A stretch of DNA of 13,366 nt from an uncultured Agathobacter sp. GTDB taxonomy: Bacteria > Bacillota > Clostridia > Lachnospirales > Lachnospiraceae. This document shows positions 7,669 to 13,366 of the stretch, one piece after another. Both the position numbers and the translations under genes were made by a program. Within the stretch, counting starts at the first letter, position 1. Each line of letters opens with the position of its first letter. The notes beneath the pieces are model-generated. The model searched no databases, was not told the DNA's origin, and worked only from the letters and a program-made list of their open reading frames with translations. The stretch lies in contig CAKRKX010000070.1 of NCBI GenBank assembly GCA_934358675.1, positions 1-13,366 on the forward strand. Direction: 5' to 3'.

Positions 7669-9453
7669 CTAGATTGCGCGGGTTGCCTGCTTTAACCAGG
7701 CAAGTTCCTCACCCTCAAGGTAAGGCGATACAACATCATATACACCTTCATGGTACGCATTCAGGCGCGCCTTCTCGGTCGATGTCATCTGCTCCGGGTC
7801 AATCGCATCCAGATCGATTGGAACATACGTGATATTCTCAAAATACATGAACTGTCCGAACTCATTCTTCTCGCCCTCGTGACAGACAAGTTCGTTCTCC
7901 AGTCGGATACCGTACTTGCCCTCAATATAGATGCCCGGCTCATCCGTTGTGATCATGCCCTCTTCAAAGACGCACTCCTTGGAAACAGCGCTATTCTGCC
8001 AGCGGAAACTGTTCGGTCCCTCATGCACATTCAGCACATAGCCTACACCGTGTCCGGTTCCGTGCTTGTAATCCATTCCGGCTTCCCAAAACGGCTCTCT
8101 TGCGACAATATCAATATTTCTTCCGGTACATCCGTGCAGGAAACGCACATTGGCAAGATTCATGTTCGAGCGGCATACACGCGTAAAGTCCGCTTTCATC
8201 TCATCCGTCACCGGTCCGAGTGCAAATGTTCTTGTAATGTCGGTCGTACCTTCCAGATAATGTCCGCCGGAATCCACCAGAAGAAGTCCTTCCGGCTTCA
8301 ATGCAACATCCGATTCCGGAGTTGCCGCATAATGTACGATCGCACCGTGATCCGCATAACCGCAGATCGTGTCAAAGCTGAGATCTAAGAATCCTTCCTG
8401 TGCGGCACGAAGCTCTGCCAGATAATCCGATGCGGAAATCTCCGTCATTGGTATCTTGCCCACATTCGTCTTCAGCCAATACATGAATTTGCACATTGCA
8501 ACCGCATCCTTGACGTGTGCATTTCTTGTGTTATCCACTTCCGTCTTATTCTTGACAGATTTCAGCGGAGTCGTTGGATCCACATCATCGATCACCTTGT
8601 TCGAATCTGCGATATTGTTACAGATGCGGTAATTTACAACAGCGCGATCCATCAGGATCGTCTCATTCCCCAATGTCTTTACATAATCGTAAAATGCCTC
8701 ATACGGCTGCGTCTTGATCTGATTTTCATCTAAATACTTGCGAAGCTTCTCATCCACGATCTCTTCCTGCACAAACCATGTACAGGAATCCTTCGTCATT
8801 GCCAGATAGGACAATACGACCGGAACATAACTGATATCGTTGCCTCGCACATTAAGAAGCCACGAGATGTCATAAAGAGAGGACAAAAGATGCACGGTTG
8901 CGCCTTTTTCATCCATCACTTTTCTTACTGCCGCGATCTTGTCCGCCGTACTTCTTCCGCTGTACTGTGTGTCAAGAACCCATGCCTTCTCGCAGGACAT
9001 TGCCGGGCGATCCTCCCAGATCAGGTCGATCAGGTCCTCATCCACATAGAGCGTTCCCTTCTTCTCGTCCGCGATCTTCTTTAATTCCTCGCCCCAGTGA
9101 CCGTTTACCACACGGCCGTCAAAGCCGATGCAGCCGCCCTCTTCAAGCATATTTTTGATGTACTCGTTTACCGTCGGCACACCTTCCTCGCCCATGCGAT
9201 ACAGTGTCACGGTTGTTCCCTCAAGCTGCTTTGCTGCCTGAACAAAATATCTTCCATCCGTCCACAGTCCCGCCTCGGTCATCGTGATAACAGCTGTACC
9301 GGCAGATCCTGTAAATCCGGTAATAAATTTTCTTGCCTTAAAATGCTCTCCGACATACTCCGACTCATGAAAATCGGCGGTCGGCACAACATAGATCGTA
9401 ATTCCGCGCTTCTGCATCTCCTCGCGAAGTGCAACAAGTCTCTTTTGAATCAT
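7669..9453 (-). CDS. Aminopeptidase P family protein (M24B Xaa-Pro aminopeptidase)
   Basis: 594 residues, the long three-domain form like eukaryotic cytosolic aminopeptidase P rather than the short PepQ/PepP type. Residues 1-140 and about 155-305 are two creatinase-type N-terminal domains (FTGSAGTAVIT, WTDGRYFVQA; then SSLYDISWLLNVRGNDI). Residues 310-535 are the M24 'pita-bread' catalytic domain. The five metal ligands are all present: D394 in LVDSGG, D405 in TTDITRT, H468 in HGTGHGVGY, E505 in TDEPGIY and E519 in GIRLENE; their spacing matches the family. Residues 535-594 fit the short C-terminal M24 extension. It should remove the N-terminal residue from peptides with proline second, in the cytoplasm, using two Mn2+ (family knowledge). 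The ATG shares one base with the thioesterase stop (TAATG), with GGAGG seven bases ahead, so the two are coupled. Confidence 0.96.
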   Translation of the reverse strand: MIQKRLVALREEMQKRGITIYVVPTADFHESEYVGEHFKARKFITGFTGSAGTAVITMTEAGLWTDGRYFVQAAKQLEGTTVTLYRMGEEGVPTVNEYIKNMLEEGGCIGFDGRVVNGHWGEELKKIADEKKGTLYVDEDLIDLIWEDRPAMSCEKAWVLDTQYSGRSTADKIAAVRKVMDEKGATVHLLSSLYDISWLLNVRGNDISYVPVVLSYLAMTKDSCTWFVQEEIVDEKLRKYLDENQIKTQPYEAFYDYVKTLGNETILMDRAVVNYRICNNIADSNKVIDDVDPTTPLKSVKNKTEVDNTRNAHVKDAVAMCKFMYWLKTNVGKIPMTEISASDYLAELRAAQEGFLDLSFDTICGYADHGAIVHYAATPESDVALKPEGLLLVDSGGHYLEGTTDITRTFALGPVTDEMKADFTRVCRSNMNLANVRFLHGCTGRNIDIVAREPFWEAGMDYKHGTGHGVGYVLNVHEGPNSFRWQNSAVSKECVFEEGMITTDEPGIYIEGKYGIRLENELVCHEGEKNEFGQFMYFENITYVPIDLDAIDPEQMTSTEKARLNAYHEGVYDVVSPYLEGEELAWLKQATRAI

Positions 9454-9917
9454 TACTGATCCTCCTTCATTTCAAAAAACTTAGTATCCAGTTCCGGGTA
9501 GGAACGCTTCAGTGAAATCGGCTTGCCGGAACGATTCAAAAAGCAATGGCTGCTGTGTCCTGTCGTGCGCAGTTCCCCGGTCTCTTTGTCTGTCATAACA
9601 TATTCCACTTCCATCTTGATTCCGTTGTATTTGACCAGTTTGGTCTGGATCACAACCGTATCGTCAAAATGGACCATACTGTGATACACAACCGAAATGG
9701 ACAACACCGGACTGATGATCTCCATCTCTTCCATCTCTTTATAATTCAGCCCGATCTGCTCCATCAGATCCATGCGGGCCTCCTCCATCCACTTCACATA
9801 ATTACTGTGATGGATGATTCCCATCTGATCCGTCTCATAATACTTCGCACGATGCTCATAAGGGCGAATTTTCATTTCCGTAAATGGTTTTGCAACTTCA
9901 ATTTCCTGTTTCATCAT
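9453..9917 (-). CDS. Acyl-CoA thioesterase, 4HBT/YbgC-like hotdog fold
   Basis: 154 residues from MMKQEIEV. The hotdog active-site region is clear: YETDQMGIIHHSNYVKWMEE at about 27-46, with the catalytic-type Asp at 30 and the HH pair at 36-37, followed by AR and the long central helix. Later strands (VLSISVVYHSMVHFDDTVVI) are also typical. Such enzymes hydrolyse acyl-CoA or 4-hydroxybenzoyl-CoA-type thioesters; the substrate here is unknown. The start is set by AGGAGG six bases upstream. A longer frame beginning with TTG at 10004 is rejected because it would start at the promoter -10 region and lacks a ribosome binding site. Its stop overlaps the aminopeptidase start by one base. It appears to be the first gene of the long unit. 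Confidence 0.92.
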   Translation of the reverse strand: MMKQEIEVAKPFTEMKIRPYEHRAKYYETDQMGIIHHSNYVKWMEEARMDLMEQIGLNYKEMEEMEIISPVLSISVVYHSMVHFDDTVVIQTKLVKYNGIKMEVEYVMTDKETGELRTTGHSSHCFLNRSGKPISLKRSYPELDTKFFEMKEDQ

Positions 9918-9923
9918 CAAATA

Positions 9924-9929
9924 CCTCCT
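9924..9929 (-). promoter_or_regulatory. Ribosome binding site of the thioesterase gene
   Basis: AGGAGG, a full anti-16S match, six bases before the first of two adjacent ATG codons. It fixes the start at 9917 instead of the longer frame. Confidence 0.85.
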
Positions 9930-9951
9930 ATTGTCAGTCTCTGTGATGTAG

Positions 9952-9982
9952 GCCGTCAGCCACTTTTCATTTTTCCGACGGC
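9952..9982 (-). repeat. Short inverted repeat in the thioesterase leader
   Basis: GCCGTC (9977-9982 on the complement) pairs with GACGGC (9952-9957 on the complement) around a 19-base loop, a few bases after the predicted transcription start. It is a modest six-bp GC-rich stem. It might form in the leader RNA but does not match a riboswitch I recognise. Confidence 0.35.
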
Positions 9983-9992
9983 TTGCCTTTCT

Positions 9993-10021
9993 ATTATGCC
10001 ACAAAACACGTCAAAATTCAA
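9993..10021 (-). promoter_or_regulatory. Predicted sigma-A promoter for the thioesterase-pepP-polA unit
   Basis: TTGAAT (10016-10021), a 17-base spacer and CATAAT (9993-9998) on the minus strand, with transcription expected to begin near 9986 and a leader of about 70 bases. The -35 box starts at the base right after the stop codon of the 36-codon gene. It is the only good promoter I find ahead of the eight-gene run. Confidence 0.6.
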
Positions 10022-10132
10022 TCAGCCCTGCATCTCTTTATACACTTCGATATAATCACTCTCATCTGCAAAAAGTTCATATCTTCCGTCAACAAATCCC
10101 ATATATCCGCAGTCCACTACATATCCCTTCAT
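10022..10132 (-). CDS. Small protein of 36 residues, function unknown
   Basis: An ATG at 10132 opens 36 codons ending in TGA. AGGAAG lies eight bases before the ATG. The protein begins MKGYVVDCGYMGFVDGRY and continues ELFADESDYIEVYKEMQG. It is acidic and Tyr/Gly-rich, with no signal peptide or membrane segment. I recall similar short proteins with a GYMG(F/Y)VDG..LFA..SDY pattern in other Lachnospiraceae, but cannot check this here. It stands alone: 145 bases after the Na/Pi transporter gene, beyond a hairpin, and just before the thioesterase promoter. The good ribosome binding site, conserved-looking glycine turns and lack of any competing gene support it. Expression could come from read-through or from a weak promoter I could not define. 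Confidence 0.65.
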   Translation of the reverse strand: MKGYVVDCGYMGFVDGRYELFADESDYIEVYKEMQG

Positions 10133-10237
10133 ACCATCCGCTTCCTTTCATTCAATTCCGATTTCCACATGACTTTTCACAGTCACATCTCTTTGTTGAA
10201 TGTATTATCGCGGATTAAGTGTCCCATAATACGGACA
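10133..10237. other. Intergenic stretch between the Na/Pi hairpin and the small gene
   Basis: About 105 bases. On the minus strand it contains a GATAAT that could be a -10 box but lacks a fitting -35, and a weak stem built on TGACT and AGTCA. Beyond the ribosome binding site of the small gene nothing firm is seen. Confidence 0.5.
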
Positions 10238-10267
10238 AAGGCTCCGGATTTTTCAATCCGAAGCCTT
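10238..10267 (-). terminator. Hairpin after the Na/Pi cotransporter gene, probable terminator
   Basis: Twelve-position stem with one mismatch (AAGGCTTCGGAT pairing with ATCCGGAGCCTT) around a six-base loop, starting ten bases after the stop codon. The following U-tract is poor (TTGTCC), so termination may be leaky. It is the only strong stem at this boundary. Confidence 0.65.
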
Positions 10268-10277
10268 AAAACTCATT

Positions 10278-12101
10278 TTAGTCTTCTTTTTCACGTTCTT
10301 CGTTTTCCGCAAGAAGCATCTTACGCACTTTCTTACTTGCAACGACATTGTATTTCTTTGCATAAGCCTCAAAATTGGCGAGATACTCGTCATTCTTCAT
10401 ATGGCGCACGCTCTTGACATACTGATGTGTATCAAATTCGGACGTCTCCGTCTCGATCATCGCTACCGCAACGTTCGAACAGTGCGCCGCAATACGCTCA
10501 AGGTTCGTCAACAGGTCATTGAATGCGAATCCCTGCTTCAACTCACACTTACCCTCACGAAGTCTTGTTACATGACGATTCTTAAGATCGTTGCACAGGA
10601 TTCCGATCAGCTCACGAAGCGGCTCAACCTTGGCAGCCTTCGCAAGATCATCCTCACAGAACGCGCTCACGGTGAGATCCACAAGCTCATGTACCGCGGA
10701 TTCCAATACCTCCAGTTCATTCTGTGCGGATTCCGAAAATGCGATCTTCTTCTCCGCCAGCTCGTTTGCGACATTGGAAATATTGACCGCATGATCACCC
10801 AGTCGCTCAAAGTCACTGATCGTATGCAGGAATTTCGATACCTGCTGCGTCTGTGACATCGACATCTCCTGTCCTGTCAGCTGCATCAGATATGTACCGA
10901 GTTTATCCTCATACTTATCGATCAGGTTCTCTTTTTCCTGCACCTTATTGTATTTATCCTGCGAATAATTCGTCAATAGATTCAGTGCACGATAAATATT
11001 CTTGCGTGCCTTCTTTGCCATACCGTTCATCGCCGTATGGCTCTGTCCGATTGCAAGTGCCGGATATGCAAGGAAACGCTCCTCCAGCAGATCAAAGTCC
11101 GCCTGCTCCTCTAAATCCTCCGGACTGTCCTTGACAAGGCGGAATACCAGCTTCTCGATCTGTGGAATAAACGGAATGAGAAGCAGGATCGTTGCAAGAC
11201 GGAATACCGTATTCATCAGTGCGATCGTTACCGGTCGCATCGTCATATCCATAAACGAAAAATGCACAAAAGCATTCACGCTGTAGAATGCGATCGACCA
11301 GAAGATCATACCGAACAGATCGTTTAAAAGATAGATCAGCGCGGTACGCTTACCGTTCTTGTTCGTTCCGATCGAAGAAAGAAGTACCGGGCACGCCGCA
11401 CCGACACCGATTCCCATCGTGATCGGAAGTGCTGCAGCAAAGCTGATACTTCCCGTCACAGACAACGCCTGTAAGATACCGACCGAAGCCGATGCACTCT
11501 GTAATACCGCCGTAAAAGCGATACCGACAAGAATTCCGAGGAACGGATTCGTAAACATGGTCAGCATGTTTACGAAACGCTCATTCTCCTTCAACGGAGA
11601 TACCGCACCGCTCATCGTCTGCATTCCCACCATCAGGATTGCAAAACCAAGCATGATGTCTCCGACATTCTTGTAAGTTGATTTCTTAAAAAACATCTTA
11701 AAGACGATACCGACGATCGCCACCACAGCCGAAATCGTTGCTGTGGACAAAAGCTGGGCAATTCCGCTCTGTCCATCAATATAAGACAGACACAGGATCC
11801 ATCCCGTGATACTCGTACCGATATTGGCACCCATGATGATTCCGATTGCCTGTGCAACTTTCATCATACCGGAATTTACGAATCCGACAACCATAACGGT
11901 CGTCGCCGAGGACGACTGGATGATTGCCGTAACGACGGTTCCCAAAAGAAGTCCCTTGATCGGGGTGTTGGTCAGCTTATACAATACAAGCTCGAGTTTG
12001 TTTCCTGCCACTCTCTTCAGTCCGTCTCCCATCAGGGACATACCGAAAAGAAACAAAGCAACACCGCTTAAAAGCGACAGGACAATTGTAATGCCACTCA
12101 T
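10278..12101 (-). CDS. Na+/phosphate cotransporter with C-terminal PhoU-like domain (NptA family)
   Basis: 607 residues. Residues 1-325 are membrane-embedded, with two inverted Na/Pi-cotransporter repeats: the first with QSSSATT at 62-68 and GANIGTS at 91-97, the second with QSASASV at 201-207 and GIGVGAACPV near 230-239. The paired QSS/QSA motifs are the family's substrate/ion-binding hairpins. Residues about 345-555 are a cytoplasmic helical PhoU-like domain with FERLGDHAVNI at 431-441 and LERIAAHCSNVAVAM at 534-548. The tail is charged (EEREKED). It should import phosphate (or export it, as debated for this family) with sodium at the cell membrane; the PhoU part may sense phosphate status. 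It has its own promoter overlapped by a Pho-box-like repeat array and a hairpin after the stop, so it is likely a single-gene unit. The Shine-Dalgarno is modest (AAAGGAA). Confidence 0.95.
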   Translation of the reverse strand: MSGITIVLSLLSGVALFLFGMSLMGDGLKRVAGNKLELVLYKLTNTPIKGLLLGTVVTAIIQSSSATTVMVVGFVNSGMMKVAQAIGIIMGANIGTSITGWILCLSYIDGQSGIAQLLSTATISAVVAIVGIVFKMFFKKSTYKNVGDIMLGFAILMVGMQTMSGAVSPLKENERFVNMLTMFTNPFLGILVGIAFTAVLQSASASVGILQALSVTGSISFAAALPITMGIGVGAACPVLLSSIGTNKNGKRTALIYLLNDLFGMIFWSIAFYSVNAFVHFSFMDMTMRPVTIALMNTVFRLATILLLIPFIPQIEKLVFRLVKDSPEDLEEQADFDLLEERFLAYPALAIGQSHTAMNGMAKKARKNIYRALNLLTNYSQDKYNKVQEKENLIDKYEDKLGTYLMQLTGQEMSMSQTQQVSKFLHTISDFERLGDHAVNISNVANELAEKKIAFSESAQNELEVLESAVHELVDLTVSAFCEDDLAKAAKVEPLRELIGILCNDLKNRHVTRLREGKCELKQGFAFNDLLTNLERIAAHCSNVAVAMIETETSEFDTHQYVKSVRHMKNDEYLANFEAYAKKYNVVASKKVRKMLLAENEEREKED

Positions 12102-12146
12102 ATTTTAACTATTCCTTTTCTCCTAGTGCTCTACAAGTTCCGATTC

Positions 12147-12176
12147 ATTATAGAACACTTTACTGTGGTTTTACAA
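12147..12176 (-). promoter_or_regulatory. Sigma-A promoter of the Na/Pi cotransporter gene
   Basis: TTGTAA (12171-12176), an 18-base spacer and a perfect TATAAT (12147-12152) on the minus strand. Transcription should begin near 12140, leaving a leader of about 39 bases. The -35 box coincides with one unit of the 11-base repeat array. Confidence 0.75.
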
Positions 12177-12197
12177 TCACTTTACCCAAATTTTATA
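12159..12197 (+). promoter_or_regulatory. Putative Pho box: four TTTA(C/T)N repeats at 11-base steps
   Basis: Read on the plus strand, TTTACT (12159), TTTACA (12170), TTTACC (12181) and TTTATA (12192) are each separated by five bases. This matches the known design of PhoP sites in Bacillus: TTAACA-like hexamers with about five-base spacers, two pairs. Relative to the predicted start of transcription they span about -19 to -57, the usual place for PhoP-activated promoters. The target gene is a phosphate transporter, which strengthens the call. The hexamers read in the direction opposite to the gene. Confidence 0.6.
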
Positions 12198-12229
12198 AAA
12201 TACTTGTTATATTTTTCCCGAGTCATCCA

Positions 12230-13177
12230 CTAACCGAATAGTGATTTCAATGCCTCGATCAGCTTTGAAAAGAAGTCCGAGATTGCCTGTCCGATGCTCT
12301 GCAAACCGCCGCTTGAAATGCTGTCCTGCAGCTTATCTGCCCACTCGGACGCCTGATTTGCAATGCTGTCCCAGTTGAGATCAAGGCCTTTTAATTTGTT
12401 CAGAAGATCCGCGATCTTCTGCTTATCCTCATCGGAAAGTTTTAAATCATGATCCTTTGCCGCTTCCTCGATCGCAGCCTGGATCTTCTCCGGCGTGTCA
12501 AGGTCTCCGCTCGCGATCTTGCTTTTCAGCTCCGCGATCATCGCCTCGATCTCCTGTGGCTCGCCGTCAATGCTCTGCTCAAGCTCTCCAGTAGTAACCA
12601 GCTCATCCATCGCCGCATCGACCACCGACTCATCCAATGACTCGCCCGTCATCTTCTGATATGCTTCAAATGTTCCAACCAGTGCAGCCGTACCGGACAG
12701 TTCGAACGGTCCCGCAACGATCACGTTGGCATCCTCAATGCCGGCTGTGGCAAGTGCGTTCTTATACATACCCGCAGTACAGTAATTGATATTGTAGGTC
12801 GACACCTTCACGCCGCTTCCCTTGTCTGTCAGGGAGATCAGCACCGAAGAAAGCGACTTCGTTCCGATCTGTTTGCTCGGAATATACGCATCCAGATACT
12901 TGTGCTCCTCCTCATTGTTGACATAGACAACATCGTACTGATCAAAGTCCGCCGCCTCGATTCCCATATACGATAATACCGTATGCTGCTGATCCGCGGT
13001 CAGATCCGCTCCAAGCGCCAGATACGGCTTATCTTCCTCGGTAATAACAACGTTGTCTCCCTGCTCGGTTGCTTCGGTCGCTTCCGTCGCGTACACATTC
13101 TGCGGCACGGCAGCCGTACCGGCCGCAATCACTGCTGCCATAGTAAAAGTCAGCATTTTCTTTCCTAACTGATTCAT
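12230..13177 (-). CDS. Secreted DUF1002 domain-containing protein (YpuA-like)
   Basis: 315 residues. A signal peptide is clear: basic MNQLGKK, hydrophobic core to about 25, and a VYA-T cleavage site near 30. A short Thr/Glu repeat (TEATEATE) follows. Residues about 50-300 match DUF1002: LGADLTADQQ at 56-65, MGI at 71-73, then YIPSKQIGTKSLSSVLISL at about 98-116, NINYCTAGMYKNALATAGI near 129-147 and ELSGTAALVGTFEAY near 159-173. The C-terminal part (about 190-315) is helical and ends in an amphipathic stretch (SDFFSKLIEALKSLFG) that could touch membrane. No lipobox or LPXTG anchor is seen, so it is probably exported and free or loosely held. Function of the family is unknown. GGAAGGGAG precedes the ATG. 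It lies 24 bases after the S66 peptidase-like gene, suggesting one transcript. Confidence 0.9.
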   Translation of the reverse strand: MNQLGKKMLTFTMAAVIAAGTAAVPQNVYATEATEATEQGDNVVITEEDKPYLALGADLTADQQHTVLSYMGIEAADFDQYDVVYVNNEEEHKYLDAYIPSKQIGTKSLSSVLISLTDKGSGVKVSTYNINYCTAGMYKNALATAGIEDANVIVAGPFELSGTAALVGTFEAYQKMTGESLDESVVDAAMDELVTTGELEQSIDGEPQEIEAMIAELKSKIASGDLDTPEKIQAAIEEAAKDHDLKLSDEDKQKIADLLNKLKGLDLNWDSIANQASEWADKLQDSISSGGLQSIGQAISDFFSKLIEALKSLFG

Positions 13178-13201
13178 TTTCGTTCTCCCTTCCCATTCTT
13201 T

Positions 13202-13366
13202 TTACTCAAATATATACCGGATATCGATCGAGTTACCGACAGAATGAACTTTTGCAAGCGCACCGCTTATCATCGGCATCATCGGTGCCAGATGTCCGAT
13301 ATCCAGATCCATGATCACCGGAACCTCATATTCCGCCAGAAGCCCCATGACCGCCTCATACTGATC
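13202..13366 (-). CDS. S66 LD-carboxypeptidase-like protein (C-terminal 54 residues only)
   Basis: The last 54 codons before a TAA stop, open to the window edge. The visible end includes VPVIMDLDIGHLAPMMPM, then ISGALAKVHSVGNSIDIRYI. The D-(I)-G-H-x-x-P pattern fits the C-terminal part of S66 peptidases (LdcA/MccF family), where this His is the third member of the Ser-Glu-His triad. Such enzymes remove the terminal D-amino acid from tetrapeptide stems in cell-wall recycling, or detoxify microcin-like peptides. The Ser nucleophile lies outside, so activity cannot be judged. It probably shares a transcript with the DUF1002 gene. Confidence 0.7.
   Translation of the reverse strand, partial: DQYEAVMGLLAEYEVPVIMDLDIGHLAPMMPMISGALAKVHSVGNSIDIRYIFE

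Noticed and set aside
9918..10004. N-terminal extension of the thioesterase from a TTG start at 10004
   Set aside because: It would begin at the predicted -10 region, has no Shine-Dalgarno, and its residues do not look like part of the hotdog fold. AGGAGG clearly serves the ATG at 9917.
10185..10236. Promoter for the small gene using GATAAT or TATTAT
   Set aside because: GATAAT lacks a -35 at 16-18 bases, and TATTAT would need a TTGAAA 19 bases away that lies within the terminator hairpin.
12200..12260. Terminator after the DUF1002 gene
   Set aside because: Only a five-bp stem (CACTA/TAGTG) spanning the stop codon is found, with no U-run.
13040..13090. Short repeated bases encoding TEATEATE in the DUF1002 protein
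   Set aside because: Only a few imperfect units following the signal peptide, best seen as low-complexity linker rather than a functional DNA repeat.

Overview
The window reads as an ordinary chromosomal core region of an anaerobic, low-to-mid GC Firmicute, most likely a gut Lachnospiraceae (Roseburia/Agathobacter-like). The taxon is inferred from protein style and gene order; no marker RNA is present. All twelve recognisable genes lie on the minus strand, so transcription runs from high to low coordinates. Two genes run off the edges. I see no tRNA, rRNA, CRISPR, insertion sequence or prophage.

Region A (13366-12230) holds the C-terminal end of an S66 LD-carboxypeptidase-like protein, followed 24 bases later by a secreted DUF1002 protein. 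Region B (about 12200-10238) is a single-gene unit for a Na+/phosphate cotransporter of the NptA/PhoU-fusion type. It has a clear sigma-A promoter and four TTTA-type hexamers at exact 11-base steps that look like a PhoP (Pho) box, so phosphate control is likely. A hairpin follows its stop codon. Region C (10132-10022) is a 36-codon gene, too small for most gene callers, with a good ribosome binding site.

Region D (10021 to the left edge) looks like one long transcription unit of about 10 kb, starting from a promoter that abuts the stop of the small gene. It runs acyl-CoA thioesterase, aminopeptidase P, DNA polymerase I (polA), dephospho-CoA kinase (coaE), an FtsA-like actin-fold ATPase with unusual C-terminal repeats, a WalJ/YycJ metallo-hydrolase, an ACT-domain protein (UPF0237) and a UPF0210/DUF711 protein. 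Spacings are tight: a 1-base overlap, a 54-base gap with a 10-bp hairpin, 10 bases, an 8-base overlap, 1 base, 16 bases and 31 bases. The polA-coaE-ftsA-like-walJ block combines DNA repair, CoA synthesis and cell-envelope/division functions.

No wholly new system is evident. The points most worth following up are the Pho box, the FtsA-like protein with VNG-type repeats and no visible membrane anchor, the 36-residue protein, and the polA leader hairpin. Several starts were moved downstream of the longest reading frame because of Shine-Dalgarno positions.
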